A stretch of DNA of 64,000 nucleotides, from contig NC_059075.1 of NCBI RefSeq assembly GCF_020497125.1, positions 30,788,003-30,852,002 on the forward strand. Direction: 5' to 3'. The stretch comes from Mauremys mutica. Lineage: Eukaryota; Chordata; Testudines; Geoemydidae. The notes below the pieces were generated by a model. The model did no database searches. It saw nothing but the letters and a program-made list of their open reading frames with translations, and had not been told where the DNA came from. Below are positions 14,801-26,800 of the stretch, one piece after another. A program made the translations under genes and the position numbers. Every line of letters starts with the position of its first letter. Position 1 is the first letter of the stretch.

Positions 14801-17800
14801 TTTCTAAGGGTACGTTTATACTTACCGCGCGGATCGACGCGGCAAGTTCGACTTCTCGGAGTTCGAACTATCGCGTCTGATCTAGACGCGATAGTTCGAA
14901 CTCCAGAAGCGCCGCGGTCGACTTCGGTACTCCACCGCGGCAGGAGGAGTTGGCGGAGTCGACCTTGGAGCCGCGGAGTTCGCTTCCGCGGCGTCTGGAC
15001 GGGTAAGTCATTCGAACTAGGGTAGTTCGAATTCAGCTACGTTATTCACGTAGCTGAATTCGCGTACCCTAGTTCGACCCCGGGGCTGTGTGTAGACCAG
15101 GGCTAAGTGATGCTGAGTTCTTCTTCCTTTTAACACACACACACACACACACACACATTGCATTGATGGATTAATGTTGGTAAGCTTTGTGGCAGAATTC
15201 TGTTTTAACAAAGAAATGGAATGAAGAATGAATGTTTGGAAAATAACAGGAAGCATGATATTCTAAGCAAAAGAGGCGGCATGGAAAAAGGTGCAAAGGC
15301 CAAGGTGGGTGAGGCATACCAAAGCTGCATTGCTGAGGGTAACAATATTGGTGAGAAATGAGATCTGAGATACAGGCCAGCATAGAATTGTGCAGAGCAC
15401 TGAGAATGAGGGCGAGAAGCTCGATTGTGAGAGCAAGTCTGATTCAAAGACAATGGGAGTGACGTGATCGAGTGGTGAGATGGGAAGATGATTTTAACAG
15501 CAGCACAGACTAGAAAGAGTGGGATGAGATGAGATGCAGGGAGGCCAGAGAGGAAAAAGTCAGGAAATTCTCAGATATGGTTCCCACAAAAATCTGCACT
15601 CATCTGTGTAAGGACACATTACAGTAACAGGTCAACTAACCTGTTTGGCCAAACTAAGAAGCGACTACTAATGTTGAGGAGGAGGACGTTCAGAGCTGTG
15701 AGTAGGGGATAACTCTTCCCTGGTCATGCCATATGGACACAAATCTCTTCCCTTTGAGTGGAGCATTAGATGGCAACTCTGAGTTCAAACTTTGAGTCTT
15801 GTGCGTAATTGTTCCTCACTTGAGTTTTTCCTATAGTAAGGGAGCACGTGGCTCCAAGTAATTATGATCTTCATTTCTGTGCTTGATTTCACAGCCTATC
15901 CAATCTTTCACATGCCACTAATGAAGCTAGTAGTTGGAAATCCATCCATATTTAAAGTGAAGACAAATGATTACTGGGATGACACTGATAGTTACATCAT
16001 GGAATTCTCTGTTACTAACAATTTTTACAAACAAGTAAGAGCAGACAAGTAGTAAGTAACATACTGGCACCTACAATAGTATCTTTCATTTTTTATTTAG
16101 CAGAGTTTTGATAAAGGGGAGCAGAGCAGATGATTATACATTGAGAGAATTTACACTTATGTAGCAACTGGGTCATGTAGAATATCTTTGTTAAAGGACT
16201 TTGCTATGAAACATTTTCAACATTTGATCAAAATTTTGTGACTATCTATTGCCTGTTGACCCTCAGTCCTTGTGTAAAGTTCTCATACATGTCACTGCGA
16301 GTTCCACCTATGGAATGAGTATGGCTCAAGAATCTATCTAGTATATATAATATAAAAGTATTTCCAAGTGACATATTCTTTTTTACTTATTTCTGTTCTC
16401 CCCCACATCTCTACCCTCAGTGTAATTTGTTATGCATTCATATGATTCATTATCAGTGCAGTTTATTTTCTATCTTCCTCGGGGTAGAGACCTTGTTAAT
16501 CTGTATGTGGGTCTACATGAGCATATTGCCTATGAGGTGTAAAAGATTAGTGGAGATCAGAATGTAGGCTTTGAGGCCAATTAATATTAGTGTGAATGCC
16601 CCACGGGGAAGTGACACTGCCATGCCAGAGCATGGAAATCTTAGATTAATGACGGGAGAGTTACCCACCAGGTTTCACCTTGATAGTCTCTTTTTTTCCT
16701 TTCAGAGTGTTTGGTGTTGGGGTAAAGTCAATATTTGTCAAGTAATATGGAGCAACTCAGGAAAAAATTACCCCTTTGCAAAGTTTTTCTTTTTATTCTT
16801 TCACACACACACCCTCTTCCATTGCTGTGGGCTTTTTCACAAGCATGACAAAAGCACATAAAAATAAAATCAGCACTAGTGAGATAATGACTTGTCTACA
16901 CAAATTCATATGCTATATGTACCCACATTAATTCTGTTAATCAGAACACCCCCTCTTTTATCATGTCATAATCCTTAATTCACCCCCTTCCCCAAAGTAT
17001 CCTGGTTTAAAAAAATGGCTTTTACAGCATGACCAGAAAATTAACAAGCATGGGCTGTGGTAGATTAAGTGGAAGAGTGAATTGCTGAGTCAAGGATGCC
17101 TCACAGAGCATGTCCTACCATACCCACCCCCTTCCCCTTCCCATCTAAAGCAGGTAGCTTGAGTACCCCGCTGATCACAACCATAGTCCTATTACATGTA
17201 GAGACAGGCAACTGTTGTGGTAATTAAGCATATAAATTTACCACAATTGTGAGCTCAACTGTGAGGAGGGCAAGTTTATAAACTGTCACAATAAGCTATA
17301 CAAATATTGATGGGAAAGGTGCAGAAGGGAGGCAGACTGAATTAATCCAAACAGAAAGGCCTACTGATCTAAGTCAGGGACTTTATTAAGATCATGCCTG
17401 GTATCCAAGAGAAGTGTGGGTCCAGAAATCAATGAACCAAAATCAATGTGTCGGAAATTAGTCCTATTGGACAAAATAATGAAGAGATGGGCTATTTCAC
17501 CTATCATCCCTTTTGGGGTGCTTCAAAAAAATAAAATTGGGGGAGGGAATTCAGATGAACAGAAGTGAATACAATAATTGCTGACTGCATAATTGTACCT
17601 GTAACTGTAATTGCACAACTTCCTGGTGCAACTACTGGAGGAACCAACCAAGGCTGTTTTCCTTTTGACCTGTTGCTTACAAACAGGGAAGAATTGGTAA
17701 GGGAAGTAGAAGCAGGTGGCAACCTGGGCAGCAGTGACCATGAGATGGTTGAGTTCAGGATCCTCACAAAAGGAAGAAAGGAGAGTAGCAAAATACAGAC

Positions 17801-20800
17801 CTGGACTTCTGAAAAGCAGACTTTGACTCCCTTAGGGAACTGATTGGCAGGATCCCTGGGAGGCTAAGATGAGGGAGAAAGAAGTCCAGGAGACCTGGCT
17901 GTATTTTAAAGAAGGCTTATTGAGGTAGCAGAAACAAACCATCCTGATGTGCAGAAAGAATAGCAAATAAGGCAGGTGACCAGCTTGGTTTAACAGTGAA
18001 ATCTTCGCTGAGCTTAAACACAAGAAGAAAGCTTACAAGAAGTGGAAACTTGGACAGATGACTAGGGAGGAATATAAAAATATTGGTCGAGCATGCAGGG
18101 ATGTAATCAGGAAGGCTAAAACACAACTGAAATTGCAGCTAGCAAGGGATGTGAAGGGTAACAAGAAGGGTTTCTATAGGTATGTTAGCAACAAGAAAAA
18201 GGTCAGAGAAAGTGTGGGACCCTTAATGAATGGGGGAGGCAACCTAGTGACAGATGATGTGGAAAAAGCTGAAGTACTTAATTATTTTTTTGCCTCAGTC
18301 TTCACAGACAAGGTCAGCTCCCAGACTGTTGCACTGGGCAACACAGTATGGGGAGGAGGTGAGCAGCCCTAAGTGGTGAAAGAATGGGTTAAGGACTATT
18401 TAGGGTATGTCTACACTACCTGCCGATCGGTGGATAGCGATCGATTTATTGGGGATCGATTATCGCGTCTCATCTAGACACGATATATCGATCCCTGAAC
18501 GCGCTCCCGTCAAATCCGGAACTCCACCAGGCTGAGTGGAGGTAGCGGAGTCGACAGGGGGCGCCGTGGCCATCGATCCCGCACCATGAGGACGGGAGGT
18601 AAGTTGAAATAAGATACGTCGACTTCAGCTATGCTATTCCCGTAGCTGAAATAACGTCTCTTACATTGACCCCGCCCCCTAGTGTAGACCAGGCCTGAGA
18701 ATAGCTGGACATGCACAAGTCCACGGGTCCAGATCTAATGCATCTGAGGGTGCTGAGGGAATTGGCTGTTACGATTGCAGAGCCATTGGCCATTATCTTT
18801 GAAAAATCGTGGTGATCAGGGGAGGTCCTGGATGACTGGAAAAAGGCAAATATAGAGCCCATCTTTAAAAAAGAGAAGGAGGAGAACCTGGGGAACTACA
18901 GACCGGTCAGCCTCACCTCAGTCCCTGGAAAAAACATGGAGCAGGTCCTCAAAGAAACCATTTTGAAGCACTTGGGGGAGAGGAAGGTGATCAGGAACAG
19001 TCAACATGGATTTACCAAGGACAAGTCATGCCTGACCAACCTGATAGCCAGTTATCTCATCATAGAAGGCACTGTAGATATGGGGAAAGCATTGGACGTG
19101 ATATATCTTGACTTTAGCAAAGCTTTTGATACTGTCTCCCACAGTATTCTTGCCAGCAAGTTAAAAGAGTATGGATTGGATGAATGGACTATAAGGTGAA
19201 TAGAAAGGTGGCTAGATTGTCGGGCTCAACGAGTAGTGATCAACAGCTTGATGTCTAGTTGGCAGCCGGTATCAAGCGGAGCACCCCGGGAGTCAGTCCT
19301 GGGACCAGTTTTGTTCAACATCTTTATTAATGATCTGGATGAAGGGATGAATTGCACCCTCAGCAAGTTTGCAGATGACACTACGCTGGGGGGAGAGGTA
19401 GATACGCTGGAGGGTAGGGATAGGGTCCATAGTGACCTAGACAAATTGGAGGATTGGGCCAAAAGAAATCTTATGAGGTTCAACAAGGACAAGTGTAGAG
19501 TCCTGCACTTAGGATGGAAGAATCCCATGCACCACTACAGGCTGGGGACTGACTGGCTAAGAAGAAGTTCTGCAGAAAAGCACCTGGGGATTACAGTGGA
19601 TGAGAAGCTGGAGATGAGTCAGCAGTGTGCCCTTGTTTCTAAGAAGGCTAACGGCATATTGGGCTGCATTAGTAGGAGCATTGCCAGCGGATCAAGGGAA
19701 GTGATTATTCCCCTCTATTCGGCACTGGTGAGGCCACATCTGGAATATTGCGTCCAGTTTTGCCCCCTCCCCCCCACTACAGACAGGATGTGGACAAATT
19801 TGTGAGAGTCCAGTGGAGGACAACAAAAATGATCAGGGGGCTGGGGCACATGACTTACGAGGAGAGGCTGAGGAAACTCGGCTGAGTTAGTCTGCAGAAG
19901 AGAAGAGTGAGGGAGGATTTAATAATAGCCTTCAACTACCTGAAGAGGTGGTTCCAAGGAGGATGGAGCCTGGCTGTTCTCAGTGGTGGCAGATGACAGA
20001 ACAAGGAGCAATGGTCTCAAGTTGCAGTGGGGGAGGTCGAGGTTGGATATTAGGAAACACTATATCACTAGGAGGGTGGTGAAGTGCTGGAATGGGTTAC
20101 CTAGGGAGGTGGTGGAATCTCCATCCTTAGAGGTTTTTAAGGCCTGGCTTGACAAAGCCCTGGCTGGGATGATTTAGTTGGTGTTGGTCCTGCTTTGAGC
20201 AGGGGGTTGGACTAGAAGTCTCTTCCAACCCTCATCTTCTAAGATTCTATGAAAGGGGAAGGAGTGAACTTTCACCATTGTGGGTGCTATCCCCACCATC
20301 TCCTGGGGTCCTTGAATCCAGCATGACACCATTGTGCTTTTGTCAGCCTGATCCTGAGAGATCCTGGTCAAACTGGGCCAGAGAGAGAGACCTAGATGAC
20401 AAAACCACTTCCACCGGCTTTGGCTAAATCCCTTTTTATCTGTCTCCTTTTTCTTCTGTTTAATAAGAATTTGGTTTAGCTAGTTGGGACTGTATATTTT
20501 GCAACATTGCTATAAGCTTGTGATTTAGAAAGGCAGTTAAAAGCAATATCCTACATTGACCTGTGCTGGAACAAATATGCCAGGTCTCCAAGTGGCTGAA
20601 AATATTGTTTCTTCAGCAGTGTGATTGCAAGTGAATTTCTACACCAGGGACAGAAGCTGCATTTTCTGTCTTTACTGTTATTTTCTCTTCCCTCTTGTGT
20701 GTGTTTGTCATGTTTTGTCTCCTACGAAAGGGGTTTGGACTTTAACAACAGCTCCAACCTATCACAACTAAGTTCTTCTTTTCTCCAAAAGGATAATTAT

Positions 20801-23800
20801 TACCATCTTTAATTCCATCTAAGTGACTGTCAGACGAGGGTGATGTAGGGGTGGGGTTCCTTCCAAAGATTCTCTCCCACTAAAGGGAAATGGAACAAGA
20901 TATGTTGTTGAAAGGAAACCTTTATTTAATACTTTACATTTCAAATGCTTTAACCATTTTACCTTCTGTTTCTGTATTTTTAATAAAAGATTAAAAAGGA
21001 TTTGTAATGTGTTTGCCCTGGTACTAAGCAGGCTGAGGTCTCTCTATACCAAATCCCGAACCTTGTTTAAAACTGTTTAATGTGGAATGGTGAGTGGGTC
21101 ATGTTAACAACTTTGACTTTTTGGCCCCATATATTCCATCTAAATTAATACAAATTCTCCAGATAAATGGTATCAAGTCATATAGATTACAATTTTCCCC
21201 TTTAACTCCACCCAGCCAACCAATCAGAACAAATTATGAAGCACTGCTGTGTCTAATGGTACAGATCATTCCTGAAGAAGACTGTATAAGCTATAGGCCA
21301 TTTCTAGCTTTATTTGCTATGTTCATTGTAATGGTATATTGTATATGTTTTGGATGTACTCATTTATTTTTACCATATGAACTTCCACAGGGTAAATCTT
21401 CAATAGCTGTCATTCTCACAAAAGCATCACTTGTTTGTGATGTGTCAACAATTGTGCTAACACTGAAGAGTGGCTGTTCGTACAGTAAATCAATGCACTA
21501 CATTTCTCCAGTTTCAATCTCTGCCCAGAGTTGGCTGCATGGGGACCCAAAAGACCCATATGGTTTCAAACTCTTAAAACAGTTGCCGGTAAGAAAGCTA
21601 AGTAGTCAGCAAATCTATATCCAAAGAGAGTAATGTTCAGCCTCCAATTTTGTGCGTCCACTTTTGTAGGAGACACTGATTTCACAAGAGAAAGTGGAAG
21701 CATGCTTATTTGCACACAAAAGTTGAGGAAGTGAATATATAAACTGGTGTCAACATATTTTTGTAGATGATTTAGTTGTGCACAAAAATGTGTGTGCAAA
21801 ATTAGAGGCCAGGGCTTGAAAGTTGGATCAAAAATTATTATATTTTGTTACAAATATGCCATCAATATTTACTATGTTTAGGCTGAGTAAATCAAAATGT
21901 TTGTAGAGTCCAAGGCCAGAAGGGACCACTGTGATAATCAAGTCTCACCTCCTGTATAACAGGCCATAGAACGCCTTCAAAATAATACTGTTGAATTAGG
22001 GCATATCTTTTTATAAAACATCCAAATTTGATTTACAAATTGCCAGTGATGGAGGATTCACCATGACCCTTGGTAAGATGTTCCAAGGGTTAATTATTCT
22101 CACTTCAAAAACTCTTACACCTTATTTCCAGTCTGAATTTTTCTAGCTTCAATGTCGAGCCATTGAATCATGTTATACCTCTGTCTGCTAGACTGAAAAG
22201 CCCATTTTCAAATATTTATTCACCATGTAGCTACTTACAGACTGTGATCAAGTCACCCTTAACCTTCTCTTTGTTAAGCTAAATATATTGAACTCCTTGA
22301 ATCTACCACTGTAAAACATGTTTTCTAATCCCTTAATCATTCTCATGGCTCTTCTCTGAACCCTCTCCAATTTATCAATGTCCCTCTTGAATTGTGAATA
22401 CCAGAACTGGAGACAGTATTTCTGCAGTGGTCACGCCAGTGCCAAATACAGAGGTAAAATAATTTCTTTACTCTTACTCGAGATTCCCATGTTTATGCAT
22501 ACCAGGACTGCATTAGCCTTTTTGGTACAACATCGCACTGGGGACACATGTTTGGCTGATTATCTGCCATGCCATGACCCCAATATATTTTCAGAGTCAA
22601 TGCTTCCTAGGATAGAGTCCCCCATCTTGTATGTCCAACATTCATTGTTCCTAGATGTATACAGTCACATTTAGCCATATTAAAACTCATATTGTTTGCT
22701 TACACTCAGTTTACCACATGATCCAGGTTGCTCTGTATCAGTGAACTGTCCTCTTCATTATTTCCACTCCCCCAATCTCTGTGTCATCTGCAAATTTTAT
22801 CAGTGATGATTTTATGTTTTCTTCCAGGTCATTGATAAAAATGTTAAATAGCATAGGGCCAAGAACTAATTCCTGAGGGGCCCCACTAGACATCCATTTG
22901 ATGATGGTTCCCTATTTACCATTACATTTTGAGATCTATCAATCAGCCAATTTTTAATCCTTTTAATGTGTGCCTTGTTAATTTTATAACGTTCTGTTCT
23001 TTTCAAACAAAGAATCACATGGTATCATCTCAAATGTTTTGCATAAATATAAGTATATTTCATCTACACAATTACCTTTATCAATCAAACTTGTAATCTC
23101 ATTTTTTTTAAAAAAAGATATCAAATTAGTTTGAAAAGATCTGGTTTCCATAAACCCATGTTGATTGACATTAACTATATTACCCTCCTTTAATTCTTTA
23201 TCAGTGACATCAGCCACTCCATTATCTTGCCTGGGACTGATGTCAGACCAACAGGCTTATATTTATCCAGGTCATCCCAATTTACCCTTTTAAAATATTG
23301 GCATAATGTTAGCTTTCTTCTGCCAATTCCCCAGTGTTCCAAAACTTATTGAAAATCAACATTTACAGTCCAGGAAGTTCCCCCACCAGGTCTTTTAAAA
23401 CTCTTCAGTGCAAGTTATCTGCTGATTTTAAAATATCTAACTCTAATAGCTGCTGTCTAACATCTTCCTGAGATGCTAGTGGAATGGAAATAGTGTCATT
23501 GTTGTTATCATCATCATCATGATATGACAACATCATCTACTTTTTCCCCAAATACTGAACAGAAATATATATTGAATACTTCTGCCTTTTGTGCATTATT
23601 ATTAATAATTGTATCATTTCCATCTAGTAATGGACTAATACCATTGTTAGGTTTCTTTTTGTTCTTAAGAAAAAGTTTTTTTATTAAAAAACTTATTTTA
23701 TTATTGTCTTTAACTCTGCTGGCCATAAATTTATCCTTGTGTCCCTTGGCTTCTCTTATCAGTTTTCTACAATTCTTAGATTCTGATTTATATTTATTAC

Positions 23801-26800
23801 TATTGACTTCTTTTTTCTTCCATTTGTTATATATCAGCTGGGAGGAAGAATTTAATCAGAAAAAACAATGATAATTGGGAATTGTCTAAGATATAATTGT
23901 TCTTAAACAATTCCCAATTATCATTTGTTTTTTCTGATTAAATTCTTCCTTCCAGATGATTTGGTTCATAATTATTTTCAGCTTTGTGAAACTGCTCCTT
24001 TTCAAGCACCGAGTATTACTGATTTGGGCTTTTTTTCTGTTGCATATTACAAATATGATCAAGTCATGATCACTTGTACCAAAGCTTCCATTAATTTTTA
24101 GTTCTGTAATCAATCCCTGTTTATCTGTCAAGATGAGGGCTAATATAGAATTCCCCCATGTTGGATGCAACACTGTTTGAGTTAAGCTATTGTCATCTAT
24201 AATATTTAGAAATTCCAAGGATGTTTTAGTACTGGCAGCATCAGACCTCCAGCATGTCACTCAGATTGAAGTTCCCCATGATCTCACAGCTTTTTTCCTG
24301 ACTCTTTGTAGATAGGCACTACAGGAGTAGGTCATCCTGTTCTCTACTGTGATTTGGTGGTCTGAAGCAGACACCAATTAGTATCCCATCTAGTGCATTA
24401 TCATCTGTTAGGACATTGATCTCTAAGCATTCAAGAGCATTTTTTTCCAAGTTGTCAGTGACTTGGAAACAGGTAATGCCATTTTTGGCATACAGAACCA
24501 CTCCCCTCCCCTTTTGCCCACTCAATGTTTTCTAAATAGGTTATAATCATTGCTTTTAACATTCTAATCATAAAAATCCTCTCACTACATGTTAATTCAT
24601 GATTTCAAGGCTACTACTGTCCTCCAGAATATTTTGTTTTTTCTGTCAAGATTCCTAAACCCCACAAATACAGGAGCTCTGAAATGGGATTGGAAGCAGG
24701 GAGCAGGGCAAGATAGAAAACCAAGTTACCGAGTTATGATATTATTAACTTGACTATTGAATACCTCGTTCTTAACATTAGTTTATTTTATACACATAGC
24801 CAATTCATATGACTGAATGGTTCATTTTCTAACATGGCTTTTTAATCATGTGAAATGTTCTAGATCAGACTTAATATTGGACAATTCTGTAATATCTTAA
24901 TTATATTTAAGATACAAAATATATAAAACTTTGCACATTGTTAGACCCATATTTCAAACACAGATGCCTAAATAAGACAACCAAATCCCTTACTAGGATA
25001 TAGCATATAGACATGTCAAATGTGTATGCATATGTGTCAATTTGAACATTCAAATATAGGATCTGAATGTTCCATTTAGATGCCCATGTTTGAAAATTGA
25101 GTCCACTTGGTTTATAATTCATTTTATTAAACATTATAATACATATATTTTAAGGAGATAGATACTTTTCCATTTGGGACAATAATGGACGTAGAAATGT
25201 GACAAAAAATAAATGAATCAGTCGGTTTTGTGTCATCTGTGGTATTAATACCATATACATTTCTTCTGCCAGTTATTCTGACATTAAGACATTATTGTAT
25301 TATCCTTTTGACTACATCTGAATGTGTATTTATTCCATATCCATCTCTCTTCTGTTGTATTATATACAGGTAAACTACAGGCCTCCATCTAAACTGGGAA
25401 TAGCTGTTCCACTCACTGATAACTTTTATAATGCTGACCCCAGCAAACCTAGAATGAGAGATTATTTTGCTGGATCAAAAGTAAGTCTTCTCTAATCATT
25501 TCACTGCTGCTGAATGTTCTGGGATCATGGGTGCTTTCTCAGGCTGTAAGCTAGCTAAGTTGAGGAGGTAAACACGCCACTGACAGCCCAGCCAGCTGGT
25601 GGCTGAAAACAATGGCTAAAACAACATGGAAAACCAAGTCTCAGTTCTCAGCATGTCCCTTGATCCCCACTCTGGAGGCAGTGAGGCATTCAAATGACAA
25701 GAGGCTGCAAAGAATCTCAGATGCCAGGTGAGCAAAGGAAAACCAGACAACTCTCTCAGTATGCACTTATAACTGCAGAACACTGACAAGGGAGGAAACG
25801 ATAAACCATCTCATGGAGGAAAAGGCAAAAACAGCCTGCAATGTGCTGGGTGTTTGTGAAACACAATGAAAGAAGGAGATGGAGTTCAGCTGGAGGGATG
25901 GAAGCACAGTCATTCTAGGAAAAGGAAAAGGCACAAGGAGAGTTGGAGGAGTCGGATTAATCATAAACAAGGAATGGTCTTCGAAAATTGTCTCATGCCA
26001 TTTGAAGTCACCGCATATTGGGGTGCTTTACCTCTGACTGATCCAAAATAGTACCCTCAAAATCATCCAGATCTATGCTCCCACAAGTGAATGCGAAGAT
26101 GACAATGTGGAAGGATTCTATCAGGAACTGGAGGAAACCCTCGTTCAGAGTTCCACATATACGATTGTGATGGGAGATTTTAACGCCAAGGTTGGAAGAG
26201 GGAGAGAGGGCGAATAGTTCATAGGAAGGTGTGGTATCGGAGAACGAAACGCGCAAGAACGACTAGCTATATTGACAGAGATGAGGAGAAAGTTCATTGG
26301 TAACACCTGGTTCCGAAAGGAGGCCAACAGAAGGTGGACCTGGATCGCACCAAACGCAAAGACAAAAAATGAAATTGAATAGTTTCTGATAGATAGACAA
26401 CGCATCATGCAGGATATTTCAGTAGTGCCATCATTCAATATTGGTAGTGATCATTGCCTACTGAGAGCCAGACTCATGTTCTCTGTGAAGTTGGAGAAAA
26501 AGGCGCTGTGTATGGCGAACAGAAGGCACCAACCGGTAGCTTTTGACGAGGCAATCCTGAAGGAAAACATTTCTAGGGAAGATTGGAGCCTCCTGAACAA
26601 CTGTGATGATGATTATTAGAACTTCAGTAAGAAACTGAAGAGACTCAGCTGAACATGAAAGACCAAGAAGAGCTAGCAGAAGAATCTCGGCGAATACAAA
26701 TACTTTATTGGAGAAGAGAAGGAAAATGAAAAGAAATGGTAGCGACGGGCTCGAGTACTCCCTTCTCTGCAAGCTCATGCAAATTAAATTGAAGGAAGAC

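Larger units (their letters stand above)
11458..15894 (+). other. CATSPERB intron, phase 1, repeat-rich
   Basis: A 4.4-kb intron. It holds a GC-rich hAT element (12762-13616), a shorter hAT (13884-14104), a Harbinger MITE (14808-15103), a CA microsatellite (15132-15157) and a purine-rich interspersed repeat (about 15230-15560). The stretch 11855-12120 looks like an interspersed repeat I cannot classify. Confidence 0.65.
16035..21390 (+). other. CATSPERB intron, phase 0
   Basis: A 5.4-kb intron. About 16.0-17.5 kb and 20.3-21.4 kb show no repeat I can name. The middle is a CR1 LINE (17505-20252) carrying a MITE. Confidence 0.65.
21589..25369 (+). other. CATSPERB intron, phase 0
   Basis: A 3.8-kb intron, mostly filled by a reverse-strand CR1 (about 21900-24690). 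The rest (21589-21900 and 24700-25369) is AT-rich with no recognisable element. Confidence 0.65.

Noticed and set aside
19236..19805. 189-residue reverse-transcriptase-like frame as a host gene
   Set aside because: It is the CR1 LINE RT domain, continuous with CR1 sequence and with broken frames on both sides.
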